Shown in pieces: positions 7,441 to 16,561 of a stretch of DNA of 48,880 nucleotides. Numbering within the stretch: position 1 is the first letter of the stretch; each line of letters opens with the position of its first letter. Below the pieces are notes generated by a model. That model was not told the origin of the DNA. It saw only the letters and a list, made by a program, of their open reading frames with translations, and did no database searches. This DNA comes from JAVJPJ01 sp040217295 (GTDB lineage: Bacteria; Pseudomonadota; Alphaproteobacteria; Rhodobacterales; Rhodobacteraceae), in assembly GCA_964460185.1 (NCBI GenBank), contig CAYWTM010000010.1, forward strand, positions 1-48,880. The letters run 5' to 3'. Made by a program: the position numbers and the translations under genes.

Positions 7441-9720
7441 ATGAGCGACGAAAAGCAAGACGGGCTCCGCGCGGCGGCGTTGTTCTATCACGAGTATCCC
7501 AAGCCCGGAAAGCTTGAGATCCGGGCAACCAAGCCGTTGGCGAATGGCCGCGATCTGGCGCGCGCCTATTCGCCCGGCGTGGCCGAAGCAAGCCTTGAAA
7601 TCAAGGCGGATCCGGCCAATGCGGCGCGCTACACCTCGCGCGGGAACCTTGTGGCCGTGGTGTCGAACGGCACGGCGGTTCTGGGTCTTGGCAACATCGG
7701 CGCCCTGGCCTCCAAACCGGTGATGGAAGGCAAGGCGGTGTTGTTCAAGAACTTCGCCAATATCGACTGTTTCGATATCGAACTGGACGAATCCGACCCC
7801 GTCAAGCTGGCCGAAATCGTCTGTGCGATGGAACCGACCTTTGGTGCGATCAACCTCGAAGACATCAAGGCGCCGGATTGTTTTATCGTTGAACAGATCT
7901 GTCGCGAGCGGATGAACATCCCGGTCTTCCACGACGACCAGCACGGCACGGCCATCGTGGTGGGGGCGGCTGCCACCAATGCGCTGCGGGTCACGGGCAA
8001 GGCATTTGAGGATATCAAGATCGTGTCGACCGGCGGCGGCGCGGCGGGCATTGCGTGCCTCAACATGCTCTTGAAACTGGGCGTGAAGCGCGAAAACGTC
8101 TGGCTGTGCGACCTGGACGGGCTGGTCTATCACGGGCGCGAAGCCTCGATGACCCCCCAAAAGGCGGCCTATGCCCAGGGTACCCAGGCCGCGAGCCTCG
8201 AAGATGTGGTCGACGGAGCGGATCTGTTTCTCGGCCTGTCCGGCCCCGGTGTCCTGACGCAGGCCATGGTGGCCAGGATGGCCAAGCGCCCGATCATTTT
8301 CGCGCTGGCCAATCCGACGCCGGAAATCCTGCCCGATGACGTCCGTGCCGTGGCACCCGATGCCATCATCGCGACGGGCCGCAGCGATTTTCCCAACCAG
8401 GTCAACAACGTCCTGTGTTTCCCGTTCATTTTCCGGGGCGCGCTGGATGTCGGCGCGACCGAGATCAACGACGACATGCAGATCGCCTGCATCGAAGGGA
8501 TCGCGGCGCTGGCGCGCGCGACCACCAGTGCCGAGGCCGCAGCCGCCTATCAGGGCGAGCAACTGACCTTCGGGGCCGATTACCTGATCCCCAAACCCTT
8601 CGATCCGCGTCTGATCGCCGTGGTTGCCAGCGCCGTGGCCGAGGCCGCGATGACGTCGGGTGTGGCGACACGCCCCATCGAAGACATGGACGCCTACAAG
8701 GCCAAGCTGAACCAGTCCGTCTTCCGGTCGGCCCTGATCATGCGCCCGGTCTTCGAGGCCGCCGCAACCGCGGAACGCACCATCGTCTTTGCCGAAGGCG
8801 AGGATGACCGGGTGCTGCGCGCGGCGCAGGCCATGCTTGAGGAAACCACCGACAAACCGATTTTGATCGGTCGCCCCGAAGCAATCGCGCTGAGGATCGA
8901 ACGGTCGGGCCTGACCGTGCGCCCCGACGTGGATTTCGAACTGGTGAACCCCGAAAACGACCCGCGCTACCGCGAATACTGGGGCACGTATCACGAATTG
9001 ATGGCGCGGCGCGGTGTGACGCCCGATCTGGCACGCGCGATCATGCGCACCAATACCACGGCCATCGGCGCGGTCATGGTCCATCGCGGCGAGGCGGATT
9101 CGCTGATCTGCGGCACATTCGGGCAATACCTGTGGCACCTGAACTACGTGCAGCAGGTTCTTGGCACCGACGGCCTGCACCCGGTCGGCGCGCTGAGCCT
9201 GATGATTTCCGAGGATGGGCCGTTGTTCATTGCCGACACGCAGGTGCATCCGGAACCCACCCCCGCCCAGATCGCGGAAACCGTGTGCGGTTGCGCGCGG
9301 CACATACGGCGCTTCGGGGTGGAGCCCAAGGTGGCGCTGTGTTCGGGCAGCCAGTTCGGCAATCTCGACAGTGACAGCGGGCGCCGGATGCGGGCGGCGC
9401 TGGCGATCCTCGATGGGATGGGCCTCGATTTCACCTACGAGGGCGAGATGCATGTCGACACCGCGCTGGACCCGGAATTGCGCGACAGGGTCCTGCCGGG
9501 CAGCCGGATGGACGGGCCGGCCAACGCGCTTGTCTTTGCCTCGACCGATGCGGCGGGGGCGGCACGCAACATGCTCAAGGCGCGTGCCAAGGGATTGGAG
9601 GTCGGGCCGATCCTCATGGGGATGGGCAACCGCGCCCATATCGTCACGCCGTCGATCACCGCGCGGGGGTTGCTCAACATCTCGGCGCTGGCGGGCACAC
9701 CGGTCAGTCACTACGGCTGA
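7441..9720 (+). CDS. maeB: NADP-dependent malic enzyme with C-terminal phosphotransacetylase domain
   Basis: A 759-residue two-domain protein. Residues 1 to about 420 are the malic enzyme: an N-terminal YHEYPKPGK, ARAYSPGVAEA, the catalytic region ending HDDQHGTA at about 160, and the Rossmann glycines STGGGAAGIA near 195. Residues from about 430 to the end match phosphate acetyl/butyryltransferase (TIVFAEGEDDRVLRAAQ; GQYLWHLNYVQQVLG). It decarboxylates malate to pyruvate. In characterised fusions the PTA-like domain is regulatory, binding acetyl-CoA, rather than active. The start MSDEKQDGLR follows GAGGGAAAGAC; the frame is open six codons upstream. It precedes prpE by 98 bases. Confidence 0.94.
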   Translation: MSDEKQDGLRAAALFYHEYPKPGKLEIRATKPLANGRDLARAYSPGVAEASLEIKADPANAARYTSRGNLVAVVSNGTAVLGLGNIGALASKPVMEGKAVLFKNFANIDCFDIELDESDPVKLAEIVCAMEPTFGAINLEDIKAPDCFIVEQICRERMNIPVFHDDQHGTAIVVGAAATNALRVTGKAFEDIKIVSTGGGAAGIACLNMLLKLGVKRENVWLCDLDGLVYHGREASMTPQKAAYAQGTQAASLEDVVDGADLFLGLSGPGVLTQAMVARMAKRPIIFALANPTPEILPDDVRAVAPDAIIATGRSDFPNQVNNVLCFPFIFRGALDVGATEINDDMQIACIEGIAALARATTSAEAAAAYQGEQLTFGADYLIPKPFDPRLIAVVASAVAEAAMTSGVATRPIEDMDAYKAKLNQSVFRSALIMRPVFEAAATAERTIVFAEGEDDRVLRAAQAMLEETTDKPILIGRPEAIALRIERSGLTVRPDVDFELVNPENDPRYREYWGTYHELMARRGVTPDLARAIMRTNTTAIGAVMVHRGEADSLICGTFGQYLWHLNYVQQVLGTDGLHPVGALSLMISEDGPLFIADTQVHPEPTPAQIAETVCGCARHIRRFGVEPKVALCSGSQFGNLDSDSGRRMRAALAILDGMGLDFTYEGEMHVDTALDPELRDRVLPGSRMDGPANALVFASTDAAGAARNMLKARAKGLEVGPILMGMGNRAHIVTPSITARGLLNISALAGTPVSHYG

Positions 9721-9818
9721 GGGCGCGCCACGGGACGTGTGCTGCGGCAAAGTCACCTAATTGCGTGCATGCTGCAGCCGGCGATACAAACTTGCGCATG
9801 GGGTAGGAGGGACTCACC

Positions 9819-11717
9819 ATGCGATACGCCGAAGTCTACGAACGGGCCTTATCCGATCCGAACGGGTTCTGGATGGATGCAGCCGATGCCATTGATTGGG
9901 TCAGCCGCCCCTCACAGGCCTTGTTCGACGACAATGCGCCCCTGTACGAATGGTATGCCGATGGCACGCTGAACGGGTGCTGGAACGCGGTGGACCGGCA
10001 TGTGCAGGCCGGACATGGCGACCGGATCGCCATCATCCATGACAGTCCGCTGACCGGTACCACCCACAAGATCAGCTATGCCGAATTGCAGACGCGCGTG
10101 GCGGCGCTGGCCGGCGCGCTCAAGGCAAAGGGTGTCGAACAGGGCGACCGGGTCATCATCTACATGCCGATGGTGCCCGAGGCGCTGGAGGCGATGCTGG
10201 CCTGCGCGCGCCTTGGTGCCGTGCATTCTGTGGTGTTCGGGGGCTTTGCCTCGAACGAGCTTGCCGTGCGCATCGACGATTGCACGCCGAAATGCATCAT
10301 CGCGGCCTCTTGCGGGATCGAACCGGGGCGGGTGGTCGAATACAAGCCCCTGCTTGACGGGGCGCTGGACCTGGCCAAACACCAGCCCGAATTCTGCGTC
10401 CTGTTTCAGCGTGACAAGGCCGTTGCAGACCTGACCGAAGGCCGCGACGTGGATTGGCATGGCTTTCAAGCCGGGACCACCCCGGCCGAGTGTGTGCCGG
10501 TGGCCGGCAACCATCCGGCCTATATCCTTTACACCTCGGGCACCACAGGTCAGCCCAAGGGGGTCGTGCGCCATACCGCGGGGCATCTGGTGGCGCTGAA
10601 CTGGTCGATGCGCAACCTGTATGACATGAACCCCGGCGAAGTGTTCTGGGCTGCGTCCGATGTGGGATGGGTCGTGGGCCATTCCTACATCTGCTACGGG
10701 CCGCTGACCTTTGGCTGCACGACGGTCGTGTTCGAGGGAAAACCGGTCGGCACGCCCGATGCGGGCACCTTCTGGCGGGTCATTCAGGATCACGGGGTCA
10801 AATGCCTGTTCACCGCGCCGACCGCGTTTCGCGCGATCAAGCGCGATGATCCGTCCGGCGCATTGATAGCGGACTACGATCTTTCCGGGTTCGAAACCCT
10901 GTTTCTGGCCGGTGAACGCGCCGATCCCGACACCATTGAATGGGCGCAGGACAAGCTTGGCGTGCCGGTGATCGACCACTGGTGGCAGACCGAGACCGGT
11001 TGGGCCATCGCGGGCAACCCGATGGGGATCGAACCCTTGCCGGTCAAGATCGGATCGCCCTCGGTCGCGATGCCCGGCTATGACGTGCGGGTGCTTGACG
11101 AAGGCGGACACCCCATGCCCCCTGGCGAACTGGGCGCTATCGCGGTCAAGCTTCCATTGCCGCCGGGCACGCTCCCGACGCTGTGGAATGCCGAGGATCG
11201 GTATCGGAAAAGCTACCTCACGCATTTCCCCGGCTACTACGAGACCGGCGATGCGGGCATGATTGATGCCGATGGCTACCTTTACATCATGGCGCGCACC
11301 GATGACGTCATCAACGTGGCGGGTCATCGCCTGTCGACCGGCGCGATGGAGGAAATCCTGGCCGGCCATCCCCAGGTGGCCGAATGCGCTGTCATCGGGG
11401 TTGGCGACAGCCTGAAGGGTCAGTTGCCGATGGGGTTCTTGTGCCTGAACAAGGGTGTCGAAACGCCGCCCGACCAGATCGTCAAGGAATGCGTCCAACT
11501 GGTCCGCGACAAGATCGGGCCTGTGGCGGCATTCAAGCTGGCCGCCGTGGTCGATCGCCTGCCCAAGACACGGTCCGGCAAGATCCTGCGCGCCACGATG
11601 GTCAAGATCGCCGATGGCGAGGATTTCAAGATGCCGGCCACGATCGACGATCCCGCGATCCTCGACGAAATCGCCGGTGCCCTGGAGCAGTTGGGCTATC
11701 CCCGGTCGGGCGACTGA
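9819..11717 (+). CDS. prpE: Propionyl-CoA synthetase (AMP-forming)
   Basis: A 632-residue acyl-adenylate enzyme. The N-terminus MRYAEVYERALSDPNGFW and the length are typical of PrpE rather than acetyl-CoA synthetase. The ATP-phosphate loop YTSGTTGQPKG lies at about 237-247, the DHWWQTETGW motif near 387, and the regulatory C-terminal lysine in PKTRSGK at about 582-588, the site acetylated in homologues. It activates propionate, and in marine Roseobacters probably also acrylate or 3-hydroxypropionate (known for homologues, not shown here). A strong ribosome site TAGGAGGG stands before the ATG. No methylcitrate cycle genes are adjacent. Confidence 0.93.
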   Translation: MRYAEVYERALSDPNGFWMDAADAIDWVSRPSQALFDDNAPLYEWYADGTLNGCWNAVDRHVQAGHGDRIAIIHDSPLTGTTHKISYAELQTRVAALAGALKAKGVEQGDRVIIYMPMVPEALEAMLACARLGAVHSVVFGGFASNELAVRIDDCTPKCIIAASCGIEPGRVVEYKPLLDGALDLAKHQPEFCVLFQRDKAVADLTEGRDVDWHGFQAGTTPAECVPVAGNHPAYILYTSGTTGQPKGVVRHTAGHLVALNWSMRNLYDMNPGEVFWAASDVGWVVGHSYICYGPLTFGCTTVVFEGKPVGTPDAGTFWRVIQDHGVKCLFTAPTAFRAIKRDDPSGALIADYDLSGFETLFLAGERADPDTIEWAQDKLGVPVIDHWWQTETGWAIAGNPMGIEPLPVKIGSPSVAMPGYDVRVLDEGGHPMPPGELGAIAVKLPLPPGTLPTLWNAEDRYRKSYLTHFPGYYETGDAGMIDADGYLYIMARTDDVINVAGHRLSTGAMEEILAGHPQVAECAVIGVGDSLKGQLPMGFLCLNKGVETPPDQIVKECVQLVRDKIGPVAAFKLAAVVDRLPKTRSGKILRATMVKIADGEDFKMPATIDDPAILDEIAGALEQLGYPRSGD

Positions 11718-11765
11718 ACCGCGCGTCGACCGGGACCGGAGATTGAGTTCCGGCCGACCGCTGTT

Positions 11766-13364
11766 ATGCTTGGCCTGTCCAAGTCCGATGGAACCGCAAC
11801 CATGCGCAAAGACGTTCCTGATCAGTCCCTTGCACCTGTTTCGCCGTCTCGCACGCCGGTGGCCGAAAATCTTCAGTTGCTCAGCCATGACATCCGCTCG
11901 GCCATGTCCGATGTCATCGGTGGCTTGCGCCTGATCGACAGGGACCGGTTGCCGCCCGAGACTCAGATCCAGATTGCGCGCATCCAGGCCGCCGGCACCA
12001 CGCTTGCGGCCTTGGTCGACGATGCCTTGATGGCGGCGCTGGGCGAAACGGCGATCCAGCGCGACGACGGCGATGTGCCCGTTGCGGCCTGGGTGTCCGC
12101 GCTGACCGGACGCTGGAGCGGGCGGGCCCTTGAAAGCGGATGCCGGTTCGAGGTGACCACCGGCGACAGCCTGCCGTCGATGGTGCTTGTGCCGCGGATC
12201 CCGCTGGACCGGATCGTTGGCAACCTGATCTCGAATGCCTTGAATCACGCAGCGGATTCGGCCGTGTCGCTCCGCATCGATGCCACGCCCGGCGAAGATA
12301 TGATCATTTCCGTCTTGGATGATGGCCCCGGCTTTCCCAAGCTGGTTCTCGAACAGGTTCTGGAAGGCGATGGCGCGGTGCCGATGGGGCAGCGCGCGGG
12401 CAGTGGGCTTGGCCTGCGGATCGCGGTCGAACTGTCGCGCCAGATCGGAGGGGCGCTGGCGTTGATCAATCGGTCGGGCGGCGGCAGCCTGGCCCGTTTG
12501 CGCCTGCCGGAACACCTTGTGTCCTGGGACAAGGTCGCACAGCCCCCGCGCGCTGCCCCGGATCTTTCGGGGCTCAAGATCCTCGTGGCCGAGGATAACC
12601 TGACCAACCAGACCATCTTGCGCCAACTGCTTGAAAAGATGCGGGCAGACGCGGTGTTCGTGGTCGATGGTGCGGCCGCGCTTGATGTTCTGGACAGGCA
12701 GGCCTTTGATATCGCCCTGATCGATATCGAAATGCCGCGGATGTCGGGGTTGCAGGTCATGCAGGCCGTGCGCGACCGGGCCGACGCGGTGGCGCAGATG
12801 CCACTGGTTGCGTTGACGGCCTATGTTCTGCGCGACAACCGCGAAGCGATCTATGCCGCGGGGGCGGACGGGATCATCGGCAAACCGATTTCGTCGGGGC
12901 AGGATTTCGGGCGTGCCATCCTGCGTTATGCGGGGCGGCCGTCGGGTCTGCCCGAGCCCGAGGATGTTCTGGAAAACGGGGTGGATGACACCGGGCTTGG
13001 CCAAAAGCTCGACAGCGGACGTTTCGATGCGCTGATGGATGTCGCGGGTGCCGATGGCCGACCGGAACTGATGCAACGCCTGCACGAGGATCTTTGCGCG
13101 GTGCGCACCGGGCTTGATGATGCCGTCACGGGGCAGAACGTGCCGGGAATCCGGGCGCAGACCCATGTTCTAATCGCGATTTCCGGCGCGGTCGGCGCCG
13201 ATCGGTTGAGCCGTCTGTCCGAAGTGCTCAACATCGCGGCCAAGCGCAGGCGCATGGGGGATCTGAACGACCTTTACGCCCCGTGCAGGGCCGATCTGAG
13301 CGACCTGATCGGATTCGTAAAGGCGCAGGCCTCGGCATTTGGGATCGACCTGCCGCAGGTCTGA
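11766..13364 (+). CDS. Soluble hybrid histidine kinase with receiver and degenerate Hpt domains
   Basis: A 532-residue cytoplasmic protein with no membrane segment and no recognisable sensor domain. Order: a dimerisation helix with the phosphoacceptor His at 41 (SHDIRSAM); a HATPase_c domain with N box NLISNALNHA, G1 DDGPGF and G2 GSGLGLRI at about 150-250; a receiver domain from about 275 with the acidic pair AEDN, phosphoacceptor Asp320 (LIDIEMPRMSG) and Lys373 (GKPI); and a C-terminal Hpt-like helix with His467 (THVLIAISGAVGA). The usual K-G after the Hpt histidine is replaced by I-A, so phosphotransfer from it is doubtful. It starts 48 bases after prpE and may be co-transcribed. The partner regulator is not in the window. 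Confidence 0.86.
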   Translation: MLGLSKSDGTATMRKDVPDQSLAPVSPSRTPVAENLQLLSHDIRSAMSDVIGGLRLIDRDRLPPETQIQIARIQAAGTTLAALVDDALMAALGETAIQRDDGDVPVAAWVSALTGRWSGRALESGCRFEVTTGDSLPSMVLVPRIPLDRIVGNLISNALNHAADSAVSLRIDATPGEDMIISVLDDGPGFPKLVLEQVLEGDGAVPMGQRAGSGLGLRIAVELSRQIGGALALINRSGGGSLARLRLPEHLVSWDKVAQPPRAAPDLSGLKILVAEDNLTNQTILRQLLEKMRADAVFVVDGAAALDVLDRQAFDIALIDIEMPRMSGLQVMQAVRDRADAVAQMPLVALTAYVLRDNREAIYAAGADGIIGKPISSGQDFGRAILRYAGRPSGLPEPEDVLENGVDDTGLGQKLDSGRFDALMDVAGADGRPELMQRLHEDLCAVRTGLDDAVTGQNVPGIRAQTHVLIAISGAVGADRLSRLSEVLNIAAKRRRMGDLNDLYAPCRADLSDLIGFVKAQASAFGIDLPQV

Positions 13365-13457
13365 GCAGGCAAGCTGCCGCCGCGAGGCGTCTTGCGCTTT
13401 GGCCGGGGCGGCATCACAGTGGGGTCAGGCTTTACCAGTGCGGAGACCTCTACGCCC

Positions 13458-13865
13458 ATGTCCCTGATCGATTCCGCAACCGAAGTATTTCACAAAGCCT
13501 ATGCGCCCTATTCCAACTTCAAGGTCGGTGCCGCGCTGCGTTCGGTCGAGGGGCGGGTGCATCAGGGGTGTAACGTGGAAAACGTGGCCTATCCCGAGGG
13601 AACATGCGCCGAGGCTGGCGCCATCGCCGCCATGATTGCCGCAGGCGACACGCGTATTGCCGAGGTTGCGGTGATCGCCGACAGCCCCACGCCGGTTCCG
13701 CCCTGCGGCGGGTGCCGCCAAAAGCTCAAGGAATTCGCCGACGCCGACGTGGTGGTGACCATGGCGACCCTTGGCGGCGCAACGTTGCAGATGACGGTCG
13801 GTGACCTGCTGCCCGGTTGGTTCGACGCGGGCCACATGGAGAATGTAGCACCGGGGGAGGGATGA
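13458..13865 (+). CDS. cdd: Cytidine deaminase
   Basis: A 135-residue protein of the tetrameric zinc cytidine deaminase family, turning cytidine and deoxycytidine into the uridine forms. Zinc and catalytic residues are visible as CAE (Cys50, Glu52) and PCGGC (Cys83, Cys86); the N-terminal AYAPYSNFKVGAAL is the substrate-binding signature. The start MSLIDSATEVF is chosen from family similarity; the frame is open 22 codons upstream. Its stop overlaps the deoA start by four bases (ATGA), so the two are translationally coupled. It is the first gene of a salvage operon running to upp. Confidence 0.94.
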   Translation: MSLIDSATEVFHKAYAPYSNFKVGAALRSVEGRVHQGCNVENVAYPEGTCAEAGAIAAMIAAGDTRIAEVAVIADSPTPVPPCGGCRQKLKEFADADVVVTMATLGGATLQMTVGDLLPGWFDAGHMENVAPGEG

Positions 13866-15172
13866 TCGACGCCCGCACCATACTGGCGAAACTACGGGAC
13901 GGCATGACGCTGACCGAAGCCGAGATCGAATGGTTCGCGAAAGGTCTGGCGACGGGGGATGTCACCGATGCGCAGGCCGGCGCCTTTGCGATGGCGGTCT
14001 GCACCAAGGGCCTCAGCCCCGAGGCGCGGGTGCATCTGACCATGGCCATGCGCGCCTCTGGCCAGACGTTGAAATGGCGTCTGGACGGGCCGGTGATCGA
14101 CAAGCATTCCACCGGGGGCGTGGGCGATTGCGTGTCGCTTTTGCTGGCCCCCGCGCTTGCGGCTTGCGGGGCCTTCGTGCCGATGATCTCGGGGCGCGGT
14201 CTGGGCCATACCGGGGGCACGCTCGACAAGCTCGAGGCCATCCCCGGCTACCGCACGCAGGTTTCCAACGACGAATTGCAGGATCTGGTGGCCGATATCG
14301 GGTGCGCCATCGTCGGGGCTTCGGGTGACATCGCGCCGGCCGACAAACGCCTGTACGCGGTGCGCGACGTGACCGGCACCGTGGAATCCATCGACCTGAT
14401 CACCGCCTCTATCCTGTCCAAGAAACTTGCTGCCGGGCTCGAGGCACTGGTGCTTGACGTCAAGGTGGGCTCGGGCGCGTTCATGGCGACACCGCACGAC
14501 GCGCTGGCACTGGCGCAATCGCTGGTCGAAACCGCGCAGGGTGCGGGGTGCATGACGTCGGCGCTGGTGACCGACATGAACCAGCCGCTGGTGCCGTCGG
14601 CCGGCAATGCGCTTGAGGTCATCGAGGTCATGGAGGCACTGACATCGGGCGATCTTACCTCGTCCCTTGTTCGGCTGACCCAAGCCCTCGGCGGCGAGGT
14701 TCTGGCGCTTGGCGGGTTGGCGGCGGATGCGGCCGATGGGGAGGGCCGGATCGGCACGGCGCTGACCTCGGGGCAGGCGGCCGATACCTTTGGCGAGATG
14801 GTCGCAGCACTGGGAGGCCCGCATGATTTCGTGGAACGCTGGCGCGACCGCCTGCCGGCCGCGCGGGTGATGATCGATGTGATGCCTCTTGAAACGGGGT
14901 TCGTCGGCGCCATCGATGCGCGGGCCCTGGGCGAGGCGGTCGTGCATTTGGGCGGCGGGCGACTGCGCGAAACCGACCGCATAGATCTGGCCGTGGGCCT
15001 TAGCGATATTGCGCGGATCGGCGACCGGGTCGATCCCGCACGTCCCCTGGCGCGCATTCACGCCGCCGACGAAGCAGCAGCCACCGCCGTGGCCGGCCGC
15101 ATCCGCGCGGCCTTTGCCCTCGGGGGCTCGGCACCCGTGCCGCCGCCGCTCATCCACGAAAGGATCGGCTGA
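13862..15172 (+). CDS. deoA: Thymidine phosphorylase
   Basis: A 436-residue phosphorylase that cleaves thymidine or deoxyuridine with phosphate to the base and deoxyribose-1-phosphate. The family signature KHSTGGVGD lies at 81-89 and GRGLGHTGGTLDKLE at about 108-122. A C-terminal PYNP-type domain ends the protein. The ATG overlaps the cdd stop (ATGA) and an in-frame extension is not needed. A broader pyrimidine-nucleoside phosphorylase specificity cannot be excluded. Its product is the substrate of DeoB, encoded next with a one-base overlap of stop and start. Confidence 0.94.
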   Translation: MIDARTILAKLRDGMTLTEAEIEWFAKGLATGDVTDAQAGAFAMAVCTKGLSPEARVHLTMAMRASGQTLKWRLDGPVIDKHSTGGVGDCVSLLLAPALAACGAFVPMISGRGLGHTGGTLDKLEAIPGYRTQVSNDELQDLVADIGCAIVGASGDIAPADKRLYAVRDVTGTVESIDLITASILSKKLAAGLEALVLDVKVGSGAFMATPHDALALAQSLVETAQGAGCMTSALVTDMNQPLVPSAGNALEVIEVMEALTSGDLTSSLVRLTQALGGEVLALGGLAADAADGEGRIGTALTSGQAADTFGEMVAALGGPHDFVERWRDRLPAARVMIDVMPLETGFVGAIDARALGEAVVHLGGGRLRETDRIDLAVGLSDIARIGDRVDPARPLARIHAADEAAATAVAGRIRAAFALGGSAPVPPPLIHERIG

Positions 15173-16380
15173 TGGCGCGCGCGTTCCTGGTGGTGTTGGA
15201 CAGCGCGGGCTGTGGCGGTGCGCCGGACGCGGACCGTTTCTTCAACGGCGACGTGCCCGATACGGGCGCCAACACGCTGGGCCACATCGCGGCTGCCTGC
15301 GCCGCGCGCGAGGCGGAAGACGGTCGCACCGGCCCGCTCAAGATGCCACATCTTGACGCGCTCGGGCTTGGGGCGGCGATCCGCCTCGCGTCGGGCGCGC
15401 GGGCCGAAGGGCTGGATGCCGACCCCGTCGGCCTGTGGGGCGCGGCCCAGGAAATCAGCGTCGGCAAGGACACGCCGTCGGGCCACTGGGAAATGGCGGG
15501 CCTGCCGGTGCCGTGGGACTGGAGCTATTTTCCCGACACCATTCCCGCCTTTCCCGACGACCTGGTGGAGGAGGTCAAACGCCTGGCCGGTGTCGGGGGC
15601 ATCTTGGGCAATGAACACGCCAGCGGCACCGAGATCATCGCGCGCCTGGGCGAGGAGCATCAACGCAGCGGCTGGCCGATCTGCTACACGTCCTCGGACA
15701 GCGTGTTTCAGATCGCCGCCCACGAAGAGACATTCGGCCTCGACCGTTTGCTGGCCCTGTGCGAGGGGCTGGCGCCGATGCTGCACGCGCGCAAGGTGGG
15801 GCGTGTCATCGCGCGGCCATTCACGGGCGAGCCGGGGCATTACACGCGCACGGTGAACCGGCATGACTATGCCATCGAACCGCCCGGCGCGACGGTGCTG
15901 GATTGGGTGCAAGCCGCCGGGCGTGTCACCTACGGGATCGGCAAGATCAGCGATATCTTCGCGGGCCGGGGTGTCGATCATGTCATGAAGGGCGCCGATG
16001 CGGATCTGATGGGGCATCTGGGCCATTGCGTGGCCGAGGCCCGGGACGGCAGCCTGACCTTCGCCAATTTCGTGGAATTCGACAGTCTTTACGGCCACCG
16101 CCGCGACGTGTCGGGCTATGCGCGGCATCTGGAATGGTTCGATGCCGCCATAGCACCGGTTCTGGCACAGCTCAGGCCCGACGACCTGATGATCTTTACC
16201 GCCGATCATGGCAACGATCCCACATGGATCGGCACGGATCACACCCGCGAACGGGTGCCGGTGGTTGCAACCGGCCCTTATTCCGGGCAGATCGGCATTC
16301 GCGGATTTACCGATATCGCGGCGTCGGTCGCCGCGCATCTGGGTGTTGCGGGCGACGGGCCGGGCACAAGTTTCCTGTGA
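15172..16380 (+). CDS. deoB: Phosphopentomutase
   Basis: A 402-residue alkaline-phosphatase-superfamily enzyme that converts (deoxy)ribose-1-phosphate to the 5-phosphate. The metal site motifs are all present: DSAGCGGAPDA at about 10-20 (Asp nucleophile-side ligand), GKDTPSGHWEMAG near 98-110, and DHGNDPTWIGTDHTRE at about 345-360. The ATG overlaps the deoA TGA. With DeoA it feeds nucleoside sugars towards central metabolism; no deoC aldolase is visible in this window. Confidence 0.95.
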   Translation: MARAFLVVLDSAGCGGAPDADRFFNGDVPDTGANTLGHIAAACAAREAEDGRTGPLKMPHLDALGLGAAIRLASGARAEGLDADPVGLWGAAQEISVGKDTPSGHWEMAGLPVPWDWSYFPDTIPAFPDDLVEEVKRLAGVGGILGNEHASGTEIIARLGEEHQRSGWPICYTSSDSVFQIAAHEETFGLDRLLALCEGLAPMLHARKVGRVIARPFTGEPGHYTRTVNRHDYAIEPPGATVLDWVQAAGRVTYGIGKISDIFAGRGVDHVMKGADADLMGHLGHCVAEARDGSLTFANFVEFDSLYGHRRDVSGYARHLEWFDAAIAPVLAQLRPDDLMIFTADHGNDPTWIGTDHTRERVPVVATGPYSGQIGIRGFTDIAASVAAHLGVAGDGPGTSFL

Positions 16381-16386
16381 GGGCTG

Positions 16387-16545
16387 ATGACGTCGGAACA
16401 TATCTATCTGATCATGACATTCGCTGTCGTGACGCTGGCGGTGCGGTACATCGGCCCCTTCATGGGCCGGCCGCGGACCGGTTGGCGCGGGTCGGTGATC
16501 TTTGGCGCCGTGATCGCGTTCATCGGCTATGCGATCGGGACATGA
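16387..16545 (+). CDS. Small membrane protein of 52 residues, unknown
   Basis: A short ORF that begins MTSEHIYLIMTFAVVTLAVR and ends GYAIGT. It has two hydrophobic segments (about 6-20 and 36-50) joined by a basic, Gly/Pro-rich loop (RYIGPFMGRPRTGWRGS), so it is probably a small inner-membrane hairpin. It starts six bases after the deoB stop and ends 16 bases before add, filling the only gap in an otherwise closely packed operon. The loop pattern faintly recalls AzlD-type small transporter subunits, which are twice as long; I would not assign it. The coding potential rests on the two clear membrane segments and the tight packing. Confidence 0.6.
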   Translation: MTSEHIYLIMTFAVVTLAVRYIGPFMGRPRTGWRGSVIFGAVIAFIGYAIGT

Positions 16546-16561
16546 GGGGCGGACGAACACC

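Noticed and set aside
6433..9756. A very long open frame (over 1100 codons) on the minus strand opposite nadK and maeB
   Set aside because: It has no family similarity, a composition rich in His/Arg/Gly typical of shadow frames in high-GC DNA, and lies antisense to two certain genes. Similar long antisense frames at 9912-13166 and 42155-46012 were discarded for the same reason.
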